In this document: piece after piece, positions 8,931 through 18,651 of the stretch
How positions within the stretch are numbered: the first letter of the stretch is position 1
Layout: each line of letters begins with the position of its first letter
Source of the DNA: Endomicrobium sp.
GTDB lineage: Bacteria > Elusimicrobiota > Endomicrobiia > Endomicrobiales > Endomicrobiaceae
Length of the DNA: 38,658 nt
Reading direction: 5' to 3'
NCBI GenBank assembly: GCA_031278115.1
Contig: JAITKZ010000041.1
Span: 1-38,658, forward strand
Notes under the pieces: model-generated
Told to the model about the DNA's origin: nothing
The model's database searches: none
Seen by the model: the letters and a program-made list of their open reading frames with translations, nothing else
Position numbers and translations under genes: made by a program

Positions 8931-9752
8931 ATGATACAAGAGAAAAAAAAGATTACAATCGCTGATATAACGGCATTGAAGAAAGACTTTAGAACTAAAG
9001 GACTAAATACCGTTTGTCAAAACGCCAAGTGTCCAAACATCGGCGAATGTTTTAAAAATAAAACAGCAACATTTTTAATACTTGGAAAAAAGTGTACAAG
9101 AAAATGCGCTTTTTGTGCTGTGGAAAAATATAACCCAGAATCGGTTGATACAGATGAACCTTATAAAGTTGCAAAAACAATAAAAGAATTTGAGCTTTCT
9201 TACAGTGTTATAACATCTGTAACAAGGGACGATTTGCGTGACGGCGGAGCAGGTCATTTTGCAAAAACAGTAAATGAAATAAAATTTGTTCTTGCTAATG
9301 CCAAAGTGGAAGTTCTTGTGCCAGATTTTTTAGGCAAGACAGAACTTATAGACATTGTTTTAGTTTCAAAACCAGATATTTTTTCTCATAATTTAGAAAC
9401 AGTCCCATGTTTATACGATAATGTAAGAAAAGGTGCAGATTATAAACGTTCTATGAAAGTTTTAAAGCATGCAAAAGATGCAGGCTTTAAAGTCAAAACA
9501 GGAATAATGTTGGGTTTAGGTGAAACTGAACGGCAACTGTTTGATACTATTAAAGATGTAAAAGATATAGGAATTGATATTCTTACTATTGGGCAATATC
9601 TTGCTCCTACAAAAAAACATTATTCTGTTGTTAAAGAATATAGAACTGAAGAATTTCAAAAGATAAGAGATTTTGCTCTTTCAGTTGGTATAAATCAAGT
9701 AGTTTCAGGAAGGTATGTTCGCAGTTCGTATTTAGCAGAAAAATATTTTTAG
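8931..9752 (+). CDS. lipA: Lipoyl synthase LipA
   Basis: LipA is a radical-SAM enzyme that inserts two sulfurs into octanoyl groups on lipoyl domains of 2-oxoacid dehydrogenases or the glycine cleavage H protein. It has 273 residues, slightly short but complete. Both iron-sulfur clusters are visible: CQNAKCPNIGEC for the auxiliary cluster and CTRKCAFC for the SAM cluster. The serine of the C-terminal RSSY is the known third-type ligand of the auxiliary cluster. TSVTRDDLRDGGAGHF and DIFSHNLETV are family hallmarks. The ATG at 8931 follows the upstream gene by 15 bases. No lipB or lplA is in the window, so the source of octanoyl or lipoyl groups is not shown. Confidence 0.96.
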   Translation: MIQEKKKITIADITALKKDFRTKGLNTVCQNAKCPNIGECFKNKTATFLILGKKCTRKCAFCAVEKYNPESVDTDEPYKVAKTIKEFELSYSVITSVTRDDLRDGGAGHFAKTVNEIKFVLANAKVEVLVPDFLGKTELIDIVLVSKPDIFSHNLETVPCLYDNVRKGADYKRSMKVLKHAKDAGFKVKTGIMLGLGETERQLFDTIKDVKDIGIDILTIGQYLAPTKKHYSVVKEYRTEEFQKIRDFALSVGINQVVSGRYVRSSYLAEKYF

Positions 9753-9761
9753 AGGTGTTTT

Positions 9762-12700
9762 TTGAGTAAAACGTATTTGTCTGGTGTATGCGGTAGTGGT
9801 AAAGCTCATTATTTATTTAGATATATATGTGAAGAACAAACTGATATTAAATACAAAAAATCAGATTTGTGCGTTTTTGCTTTTGTTAAAGATGAAGAAC
9901 TTAATTCTTTTTACGATGATTTGAAAGCTTTTTTTAGTTCAAATAATGAAGTAGCTATACTTTTACTTCCCTCTGACGATGCTGAGCAAAGGTCTTTTAC
10001 AACAGATAGAATAAAAGAACTGAAAAATTTTGTTGTTTGTGCCTCTGACATTTCAATAAACTATCCTGTTTTAAATCCAAAAAACAATATGGGTTTTACA
10101 GTTGCAAAAAATAATAAATACGATTTAAATGATTTAGTTGTGTCGCTGTCTTCTTTCGGATATACAAGAGTTAATTTTGTTGAAGATAGAATGCAGGTTG
10201 CTGTAAGAGGCGATTTAATAGATATTTGGCCTGCTGCAAATCCAATGCCCGTTAGAATTCTTTTTGAATACGACGCTGTTGGCGCCATAAGAACTTTTGA
10301 TCCAGTAAGCCAGTTGTCAAACGCTTTCCTTAAAGAGATTAAAATACTTCCAATCAACATTTCGGAATCAGAATCAACAATTAGAGATTATTTTAAATAT
10401 GACAAAGAATCGGAAACATTATTATATTTTGACTATGATATTGATAAGGAAACAGAAAGATTAGCCGAAAACGCTAAAGTTGTCATAAATGATCCGCTTA
10501 ATCATAAAGCTCAATATCAAGGGTATAAAAGTTTTACGGGTTTTCAAGGCGATATAAATTTTTTTGTAAAATCGCTCAAAAGCTTTGCTGAAAATGATGC
10601 AACGATAAAAATTTACTGTGCTAACGATGGTGAGCGACAACGTATTTATGATATTTTTCATGAAAGTAATTGGAATTATAAAAGTCCGGAATTCTTATTT
10701 GGCAATTTGTCTCAAGGCTTTTGCTTGGAAAAAGAAAAACTTATTTGTATTTCAAGCCGCGAAATGCTTTATAAGAAGAAACCGACAAGTTTCCCTAAAA
10801 TAAAAGGCGGCAGAAGGTTAGAAGGTATTTGGGAAATTTCTGCCGGTGATTATGTGGTTCATGAAAAGTATGGGATAGGACGTTATGTAGGGTTAAAGAC
10901 AATTTCCCGCGATAACAGCGTTTCAGAATATTTGTGTGTAGAATATAGAAACGGAGATAAACTTTATGTTCCGCCTGATGAAATCAAAACTGTAAAAAAA
11001 TATGTTGGCGTTGAAGGTATAAAACCTAAGTTGTATTCTATGGATACTCTTGCGTGGGAAAGAGTAAAATCAAGAGTGCGCGAAGCTGCAAAAGAATTTG
11101 CCAAAGAACTTTTAAAACTTTACGCGCAAAGAAGTTTGATCAAGAGAAAACCTTTCGGTCCGCAAACAAATTGGGAAAAAGAGCTTAAAGATTCTTTTCC
11201 ATATGAAGAAACTCCCGATCAGCTAAAAGCAATTGAAGATATTAACAATGATTTTCAAAAACCTTATCCTATGGAAAGGCTTGTCTGTGGCGATGTAGGT
11301 TTTGGTAAAACAGAGGTTGCTGTTAGAGCCTCATTCAAAGTGGTTCAAGAAGGAATGCAGGTAGCTGTTTTGTCGCCTACTACAGTTTTAGCTCAGCAGC
11401 ACTACAATACGTTCCACCAAAGACTTTCTATATTTCCTACAAAAGTGGCTGTTATAAGCAGATTTCAAACTAAATTAAAACAAAAAGAAGTTTTAAAAGA
11501 TCTTGAAGATGGTCGTGTAGATATTATAATCGGCACTCACAGGCTTTTGCAAAAAGATGTCACTTTCAAAAATTTGGGACTATTAATTGTTGATGAAGAA
11601 CATAGATTTGGAGTTAAACAAAAAGAAAAAATAAAGTCTGTAAAGAAAAATATAGATATATTGATGCTTTCGGCTACTCCTATACCAAGAACGCTTTCTT
11701 CCGCTTTGTCAGGCTTTAGGGATTTGTCGTTGATAGAAACACATCCTTTTGGCAAACTTCCTATAGAAACAAGTCTTTCTTTATATGATGATGAAATGAT
11801 TAAAAAGATAATAGAAGCAGAGCTATCAAGAAATGGTCAGGTTTTTTATGTTTACAATAAAGTTGAAACAATTTTAACAAAAGCTGAAAGTATTAAAAAG
11901 ATTGTCCATGGAATTAGGCTTGGTGTTATACACGGTAAAATGAAGTCAAAAGACATTGAAAATGTAATGTGGAAATTTACGAATTTAGAACTTGATGTTT
12001 TGCTTGCGACTACAATAATAGAATCGGGACTTGATATTCCTTCCGTAAACACCATGATAATAGAAGAAGCTGAAAATTTTGGGTTGTCACAGCTTTATCA
12101 GCTTAGAGGCAGAATAGGCAGAGGCACTGAGAAAGCATACTGTTATCTTATTTACAAAGATAAAAACCTAAGCGATGAAGCTGTTAAGAGACTTGAAGCT
12201 ATAAAGGAATTTAGCGAATTAGCTTCTGGGTTTAGGCTTGCTCTTAAAGATTTGGAAATAAGAGGGGCAGGTGGAATTCTTTCGTCAAATCAACATGGTT
12301 TTGTAAGAGATATCGGTTACGATATGTTTACCAAACTTTTGGAGGAAGAAGGTAGGAAAGTTAAAGGATATATTCTTGAGGTAAAGGAAGATAAGAAGAT
12401 GACTTCCATAGACTTGCGAATGGATGCTTTGATTCCAAGTACTTATATAGAAGACGAAAATATAAGAATTTTGTTTTACAGAAAACTCTCAAATGCTGTT
12501 AATGAAGATGCATTGGGGAAGGTTAGAAATGAATTGATTGATCGTTTTGGAAAAATTCCGCAAGAAACACAAATGCTGTTTGAAGCGGCTAAGTTAAGGA
12601 TTGCTGCTGAAAAATTTAACATAGAAACTATTTCAGAAGACGATAATTATATTTATTTATATTTTTGTCAAGAAGGCGACCTTTCAAGATTAGACCTTTC

Positions 12701-12845
12701 AAAATTTATATCAGATTACTCTGATGTCGTGGAATTTATGTCTGGGAGACATCATTCTTTTAAATTGAAGAAGAACAAAATTTCTGAAAATTCTATAGAC
12801 TACATAAAAAGATTCATCGCAAGACTTGGTTTTTACATGCGTTAA
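9762..12845 (+). CDS. mfd: Transcription-repair coupling factor Mfd
   Basis: Mfd removes RNA polymerase stalled at DNA lesions and recruits UvrA. The 1027 residues are somewhat shorter than the E. coli protein, mainly in the N-terminal UvrB-like part. The order is: a UvrB-like region with VRGDLIDIWP, the RNA-polymerase interaction (CarD-like) domain at about 363-430 (GDYVVHEKYGIGRYVG), the translocase with Walker A GDVGFGKTE, Walker B DEEH, SATPIPRTL and the RGRIGRG motif VI, and the C-terminal TRCF domain. The start is a TTG at 9762 with AGAGG about six bases upstream. It begins nine bases after lipA. It is intact, showing that repair is at least partly retained. Confidence 0.95.
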   Translation: MSKTYLSGVCGSGKAHYLFRYICEEQTDIKYKKSDLCVFAFVKDEELNSFYDDLKAFFSSNNEVAILLLPSDDAEQRSFTTDRIKELKNFVVCASDISINYPVLNPKNNMGFTVAKNNKYDLNDLVVSLSSFGYTRVNFVEDRMQVAVRGDLIDIWPAANPMPVRILFEYDAVGAIRTFDPVSQLSNAFLKEIKILPINISESESTIRDYFKYDKESETLLYFDYDIDKETERLAENAKVVINDPLNHKAQYQGYKSFTGFQGDINFFVKSLKSFAENDATIKIYCANDGERQRIYDIFHESNWNYKSPEFLFGNLSQGFCLEKEKLICISSREMLYKKKPTSFPKIKGGRRLEGIWEISAGDYVVHEKYGIGRYVGLKTISRDNSVSEYLCVEYRNGDKLYVPPDEIKTVKKYVGVEGIKPKLYSMDTLAWERVKSRVREAAKEFAKELLKLYAQRSLIKRKPFGPQTNWEKELKDSFPYEETPDQLKAIEDINNDFQKPYPMERLVCGDVGFGKTEVAVRASFKVVQEGMQVAVLSPTTVLAQQHYNTFHQRLSIFPTKVAVISRFQTKLKQKEVLKDLEDGRVDIIIGTHRLLQKDVTFKNLGLLIVDEEHRFGVKQKEKIKSVKKNIDILMLSATPIPRTLSSALSGFRDLSLIETHPFGKLPIETSLSLYDDEMIKKIIEAELSRNGQVFYVYNKVETILTKAESIKKIVHGIRLGVIHGKMKSKDIENVMWKFTNLELDVLLATTIIESGLDIPSVNTMIIEEAENFGLSQLYQLRGRIGRGTEKAYCYLIYKDKNLSDEAVKRLEAIKEFSELASGFRLALKDLEIRGAGGILSSNQHGFVRDIGYDMFTKLLEEEGRKVKGYILEVKEDKKMTSIDLRMDALIPSTYIEDENIRILFYRKLSNAVNEDALGKVRNELIDRFGKIPQETQMLFEAAKLRIAAEKFNIETISEDDNYIYLYFCQEGDLSRLDLSKFISDYSDVVEFMSGRHHSFKLKKNKISENSIDYIKRFIARLGFYMR

Positions 12846-12861
12846 TGTTTACAATCAAAAA

Positions 12862-12891
12862 TTGACAAGCAAAGCTGTTTTGTGTTATTCT
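12862..12891 (+). promoter_or_regulatory. Sigma-70 promoter of the efflux operon
   Basis: A perfect -35 TTGACA (12862-12867) is 18 bases from a -10-like TATTCT (12886-12891), starting 17 bases after the mfd stop. Transcription would begin near 12898, about 26 bases before the tolC ATG. The promoter appears sound although most genes behind it are broken. Confidence 0.5.
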
Positions 12892-12923
12892 TAAAGCGTT
12901 ATTTGTCTATTATTTTGTAAAAA

Positions 12924-14394
12924 ATGGAGACAAATTTGTTTAAAAATAGAACAATTCTTAGCGAATACGTTTTTGTTTTAACAATAGTTGTTCCTATCTT
13001 TTTATTCGTCGGAAGTTCTTTTTCCAATGATGTCTTTTTGGTAAGATGTATGAAAATAGCCGAGTCTCGCGATCCAAAACTTGCTGTTACATACGAACAA
13101 ATTCAGCTTGCTCACTCCAGAACTATCCGTGCGGCAAGGTCATTTTTTCCACAAATTACGCTTCAACACACAACTTCTAAAGGGACAACTGCTATGGCAT
13201 TAAAAAATGATGGCAGCGGAAATTACGATGACTACGAACATAATTCGGAATCTTATGGTGTGAAAGCCTCTCAGCCTATATATGAGGGATATATATGAGG
13301 GATATAGAACTAGAGGTACTTACAAGTATGAGTCTATGATGGTTACTGCTGCGAAGTTTAACTACACAAAAACTCGCGAAGAATTGTTTTCAAAAGTTAA
13401 GCTTGCCTATTATGAGTATATTACTTTAAAACAGGAATATAGTGCTTTGGCAAATGCCAATGAGATAGTTTCGTCACTTTTTAAAAAAGTGCAAAAAGAA
13501 TATAAAGCAAGAGCTATTTCGCAGCTTGATCTTCTTGAGGCAGAGCATTTCAGAGATAAAATCTACGATATGTACGAAGCAGCTCGTATAAACATGAACT
13601 TTGCGATAAAGAAACTTATAAATGTTGTTGGTGTTGCGGATATAGTTGAGATAAATGCAAAGGAGTTGGACGTTCTTCCAGATGATGTTCCTGGAATTTC
13701 TTTTTCTTTAGATGATTTATTGAGATTTGTTTTAACTAACAACTTGGAGGTACAGACTGCTAAGGTACAGGCTGATATGGCTGATATGAAGATCAAAATA
13801 AATCGCTCAAAAGTTATTCCAAAGTTTTATGTTGAAGGCTTTTACGGGCAAAGCGGTGAAGCCTTTACAACGCAACCTTTAGAGCTTTCAATGTCATGGA
13901 ATGTAATAGGAAGACTTTCATGGGGATTATGGGGGAACTCGCTAGAAGCTTCTTATACAAAAGAAAGAACTGATCCCACTACAATTGTGGATGCCAGCAA
14001 AAGAGTTGACACTGTTACACAAGACATAAAGTTTGCTCTTTTAGATGATCTTGGGTATTTTGTTGATGCAAAAGAAAGCAAAGTAGGTTTTAATCAAACG
14101 AATGCGGATTATGTTGATGTTCTTAAAAATAGAAGTCTTGATACAGAAAAAGCATACAATGATTATGTAAATTCTTTAAATAATGCGAGAACTTTTAAAA
14201 AAGAAATAGCTTACAGAAAAAGAAAGTTAGCTTTAATGAAAAAACAAAATTCTCTTTATGAAGTTAGCACTGTTAATTTAATGGAAGAAGCTCTAAAATA
14301 CGCTGAAGCTATTTCAGGTTATGCTAGAGCTACGTATCAAAATTATGCTTCAGTAACTGAAATGGAAAGGTTAACATTAATGCCGTTGAGATAA
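12924..14394 (+). pseudogene. TolC-family outer-membrane efflux protein, broken by a 13-bp duplication
   Basis: TolC-family proteins form the outer-membrane channel of tripartite efflux pumps. The first frame (12924-13298) has a signal-peptide-like stretch (FVLTIVVPIFLFVGSSFS) and the N-terminal TolC repeat, ending in SQPIYEGYI and a TGA. The second frame (to 14394) has the rest, with the second coiled-coil repeat (LLRFVLTNNLEVQTAKVQ). The cause is a perfect tandem duplication at 13278-13303. With one copy removed the protein reads SQPIYEGYRTRGTYKY without interruption. Both halves otherwise look well conserved, so the break is recent. A short N-terminal fragment would be made from the present frame, and it cannot form a channel. 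Confidence 0.88.
13278..13303 (+). repeat. 13-bp perfect tandem duplication inside tolC
   Basis: The unit ATATATGAGGGAT occurs twice head to tail at 13278-13290 and 13291-13303. Thirteen bases shift the frame by one, which places a TGA in the second copy. Removing either copy reconstructs the continuous TolC-type protein. Confidence 0.95.
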
Positions 14395-14409
14395 TAGGAG
14401 GAACAAAAA

Positions 14410-15639
14410 TTGGAAAAGTTCAAATACTACCTCTATCTTATCATTGACAAAATTAGTCTTTACATTGAACGCGAAAAAACCATGTCTCCCCAAAAATTTA
14501 AGAAAAAGCTTTATACAATTGGCATATTATTAGTTGTCATAATCGTAGGAATATCGTCATATTTTATTCTTGTTAAAAAAGTTAAACAAGAAAACCATGA
14601 ACAAGGAATAATACAAGTAAAAGTAGTGAGGGTTAAAAAAGAGGACTTTACTGAAAAATATACAGTTATGGGTTCAATTAAAGGAGCTGTTGAAAATGAT
14701 CTTCGTTTCCAGATAGAAGGTCCTCTTAATAAATATAATTTTAAAGAAGGAGATAAAATCACAAGTAGTCAAATTATTTGTTCTTTGGACACTAAAGATG
14801 CCATGACTAAAGTTGATTATGCTCAAAGCAGATACAAGAGCGAACGGTCAGCGTATTTGTCGGCTAAAGAAAAATATAAAGTATATGAAGATATGTTTAA
14901 GATGAAGGCTTTGGCAGAAAGTAAACTCTTTGAAGCTAAGTTTGAGCTAGAATCTGCAGAATTGCGTGCGAAATCTGCTCAGTCAGAGCTTGAACTTGCT
15001 CAATTGAATTTGCAAAAGACTAATCTTGTGGCGCCAAGCGATGGTATTCTTGCCGAGATTATAATAAAGTCTGGTGAATATGTTACATCGCAAGATGTGG
15101 TGTGTAAGTTTATAAGCGATCAGGGCACAAACTTTGAAGTTGATATACCTGAAAAAGATGTCTTGAAAATGTCAGTTGGACAAAAAGTAACTATTAATAG
15201 CGATTCATACCCTGATAAAGAATTTGAAGGTACGATTGTTGAAATTGCTCCTGTGGTAAAAGAAAGAACAAGAACTGCAACTGTAAAAATAAATGTTGAA
15301 AATAAAGATGGTCTTTTGCGTTCTGGAATGTTTGCAAGAGGAGTAATTTTTATAAGAGAGTTGCATAATGTTGTTTTAGTTCCGACAAACAGTATAATTT
15401 CTTTAAATGATACGACATTCCTTGTGCCTGTTGTTGCCCCTGACGCTAATCCAACAGAAGGTACTATACAAATGAGACCTTGTACTGTTGGCGATAAAGT
15501 AGGTGAGAAAACTATAGTTTTGTCAGGTCTTAATTTAGGTGAGCTTTTAGTTGTTGAAACTCAAGGGCAGCTTTCTGATGGCGTAAAAGTTAAATTCCAA
15601 GAACTAAAAGAAGACGATATTCCTATACCGTTAGAATAA
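14410..15639 (+). CDS. RND efflux membrane-fusion protein (AcrA/HlyD family)
   Basis: The periplasmic adaptor links an inner-membrane RND pump to a TolC channel. The 409 residues comprise a long N-terminal cytoplasmic part, one membrane segment (LYTIGILLVVIIVGISSYFIL, about residues 35-55), a lipoyl-like half-motif, a coiled-coil hairpin (about 130-195), the second lipoyl half (LVAPSDGILAEIIIKSGEYV), and the beta-barrel with VGQKVTINSD and ENKDGLLRSGMFARGV. The start is a TTG at 14410 with AGGAGGA at 14396-14402; an in-frame ATG at 14482 is possible. It is the only unbroken gene in the operon, although its channel and both pump genes are damaged. The substrate is unknown. Confidence 0.88.
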   Translation: MEKFKYYLYLIIDKISLYIEREKTMSPQKFKKKLYTIGILLVVIIVGISSYFILVKKVKQENHEQGIIQVKVVRVKKEDFTEKYTVMGSIKGAVENDLRFQIEGPLNKYNFKEGDKITSSQIICSLDTKDAMTKVDYAQSRYKSERSAYLSAKEKYKVYEDMFKMKALAESKLFEAKFELESAELRAKSAQSELELAQLNLQKTNLVAPSDGILAEIIIKSGEYVTSQDVVCKFISDQGTNFEVDIPEKDVLKMSVGQKVTINSDSYPDKEFEGTIVEIAPVVKERTRTATVKINVENKDGLLRSGMFARGVIFIRELHNVVLVPTNSIISLNDTTFLVPVVAPDANPTEGTIQMRPCTVGDKVGEKTIVLSGLNLGELLVVETQGQLSDGVKVKFQELKEDDIPIPLE

Positions 15640-15661
15640 GATATTTTATCTTAAATTATGA

Positions 15662-18495
15662 TTATTGATAGAGGTTTTTTCCGAACTAAACGGACTTAAA
15701 GAAATGATTTCCTCCTCAAAAGAGTCCGAATCCAATATAATGTTAAATTTTCACCATGGTGTAAATACGGACTTTGTAGTTGTAGACATACGCGAAAAAC
15801 TTGCTCTTGTTGGTCATTTACTTCCAAAAGAAACTGAAAAACCCATAATAGCCAAATTTGAACAATCTGACGCACCAATAATCATCGTTGCTTTAAGTTC
15901 TAATAAATTTTCAACTGAACAGCTTAGGGATGTGGCAGAAAAGAGTATTAAAGAAAAACTTATGAGGGTTTCCGGAGTAGCTAATGTTGAAATCGGTGGA
16001 GGTCGAGAAAGAAAGCTTCTAATAGACATAGACAATTCAAAACTTATATCTTACAATCTTCCTATTCTTGATGTTGTTCAAAAAATAAACTTGTCAAATG
16101 TTTCAATAACCGCAGGCAATATAGACGACGCAAAAAATAGCTACGTAATAAGCGCTACTGGCGAATATAACGATGTTGAGGATATTGCAAATACCGGTAT
16201 AGCCATTACTCCGTCAGTGTCTGTAATAAGGATAAAAGATATTGCTACTGTAAAAGATTCTTTTTACGAGCCAACGTCTTTTTCAAGGCTTAACGTTCAA
16301 GCGGTAGTCTCCATGTACATTCAAAAAGAAACTGCAGCAAATACTATAAGTACGGCAAAAGAAGCTGTTGGAATCATAAATAAATTAAGATACGAAATAG
16401 ATCCCGAAATAGCCTTGACTGTTGTAAAAAATGATGCGGATTACATAAATAAAGCTATTTATTCTCTATGTGAAGCGCTTGTTGTCGGAGCGATTTTGCT
16501 TGCAGGAATTCTATTTCTATTCATGAAAAATATCAGAAACGTTATTATAGTTGCAACAACACTTCCGTTAAGCCTGTTAATATCAGTTTTACTGATGTAT
16601 TTTACAAAACAGACTTTTAATGTTACGACGTTGAGTGGTCTTGCCATGGGTATGGCTAATGTTATGGATAATGCCATAGTGGTAATAGAAAACATATCTT
16701 TTCAGCACCATAGAGGAACGTATAAAACAAAAGAAGAGCTGGTTATAAATGGAACTGCAGAGCTTTGGTAGCCAATTTTTGCTTCTACAGTTACGACCAT
16801 AGTAGTATTCTTACCTCTTGTATTTTTAGAGCCTGAAATAAGACAGCTTTATATGCCGTTTGGTCTTACAATTACATTCGCTTTGATAGCGTCGCTTATA
16901 AGCACTATGATATTTGTGCCTCCGCAAATATATAGATGGCAGAATAATTTTTCTTTAGAGTTTCAAGGTTGGTATATGAAAATAAGGCATATTTACGGTA
17001 AAATTCTAAAATTTGTTTTTAAAAGACAAACTTATGTATGGCTTGCTGTATTTTTGCTTTTTTTGTTTTCCGTGCATATTCTAAAGAGCAGGGACTCTGA
17101 ATTTATGGATTCCGGCGATACAAATACTTTCAGAATAGGAATACAATTTCCTCCTGCTACGCGTATAGAAGTCTCTAATGAGATAGTTAAAAAAATGGAA
17201 ATGAAACTTATGTCTTTTAAAGAAGACGTTGAAAGAGTTTCCTCAAAGGTAGAAAAACTGCACACTTTTATTGAAGTAAGAGTATATAAAGAAGCTGATA
17301 AATTTAAAGCAGAATTTAGGAAGTATTTTGAAGATTATAGTCCAGCTTTTGTGTACTATCAGGACTCAGAGACTTCAGGCTCTAAGGAAATGTACGTTGA
17401 TTTTTATGGACAGGATTATGATACTTTAAAACAGCTTGCATTTTCTTCTTCTGGTAGGCTTCAACAGATTCCAGGTTTAAACGATGTAAAAATAAGAATG
17501 AGGGAAGATGAACCTGAAATTAATCTTTTTGTAGACCATAACAAACTTTCTTCGTTCGGGCTTACGGCATATTATTTTGGAAACACGCTGCACGCGGAGC
17601 TAAGAGGTCTTATAGCTACGAAATTTAGAAAAGACGGAGAGCAAGTAGAAGCAATCGCAAGACTCCGTCCAGGCAGCGTGAAAAGCATTCAAGATGTGTT
17701 ATTTATTCCAATAATAAACACTAGGAAGGAAGTTGTCTATGTTGGGCAGGTCGCAAGAGCAGAAGAACTAAAATCCACTCAGGAAATTTGGCATAAAAAT
17801 AAAAGACGTTTTATACAACTTACTGCCAACAGGGAGAAAATAGGATTGAAAACTGCAGCAAAAGGAATAGTATCTGCTCTTAAAACTGTTACTTTTCCTA
17901 AAGAATACTCATTTAATCTATCTGGCGACTATGAGAAAACGGTAAACAGCCAAGGCTCGTTTATGCTTGCTATAGCTCTTACCGTTATTCTTATCTTTTT
18001 CGTTTTAGCATCAATATTTGAATCTTATAAACAGCCGTTTCTTATAATGTTTGCTTTGCCTTTAAGCATAATAGGCGTAGCTTTTTCTCTTTGGATTTTT
18101 AAAAAACCGATAAGCCTTGGTGTATATATAGGCATAATGATTTTATTTGGATCAATTGTTTATGGGTCAATTATTATTGTTGATAAAATAAATCAAAGAC
18201 GGGTCGGAAGGACAAATATTTTAAGAGTGATATTTGAATCATGCAAAGAAAGGCTTCGTCCTGAACTAATTACTTTCCTTATGAAAACTATCGGTCTTCT
18301 TCCTATGGTTTTAAGTAGAGATGCTGCACTGCAGCCTCAATGTGGAGATCTATGTCCCTTACTGTTCTTTTTGGCACGTTAACAGGTACAATGCTTACGC
18401 TTTTAATCATTCCTACAGCATATTATATGATGGAAAATCCAAAGAAAAGTTTGTATGGAATGTTAAATAATTTGCGTTTTTTTGAAGGGTATTAA
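15662..18495 (+). pseudogene. RND efflux pump (AcrB/MdtB-like), first copy, decayed
   Basis: RND pumps are inner-membrane proton-driven exporters of about 1000 residues. This copy lacks the first transmembrane helix and the start of the porter domain: the frame opens at about residue 65 of a normal pump (SELNGLKEMISSS). It then runs to an in-frame TAG at 16769-16771 (after GTAELW), continues in the same frame (PIFASTVTTIVVFLPLVF) to near 18335, and there shifts frame for the last helices (LTVLFGTLTGTMLTLLIIPT), ending with TAA at 18493-18495. So there is a 5' deletion, one nonsense codon and one frameshift. The two open stretches are still recognisable, including FFVLASIFESYKQPFLIM. It cannot make a working pump. 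Confidence 0.87.
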
Positions 18496-18496
18496 A

Positions 18497-18622
18497 ATGC
18501 ATGGTTCTAAAAAATTTAAGAAAGTTTCAAATTCAGACGGATTTAAAATTCCAAGGATTATCATTCCAAGTGAAGATTCTTCTCCTGCGAAAATCCCCAA
18601 TGTTCCTAAAATAAAAATTTAG
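18497..18622 (+). CDS. Possible 41-residue protein between the two RND genes
   Basis: A short frame starts with ATG at 18497, preceded by GAAGGG at 18484-18489, and ends with TAG at 18620-18622. The product would be basic at its start (HGSKKFKKVS) and rich in Ile and Pro near its end (FKIPRIIIPSEDSSP). I recognise no family. It starts two bases after the first pump gene ends and 29 bases before the second begins. It could be a real small gene or a chance frame in decaying DNA. Confidence 0.3.
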   Translation: MHGSKKFKKVSNSDGFKIPRIIIPSEDSSPAKIPNVPKIKI

Positions 18623-18651
18623 CAATAAATAAATATTTACGAGAGAACAAA

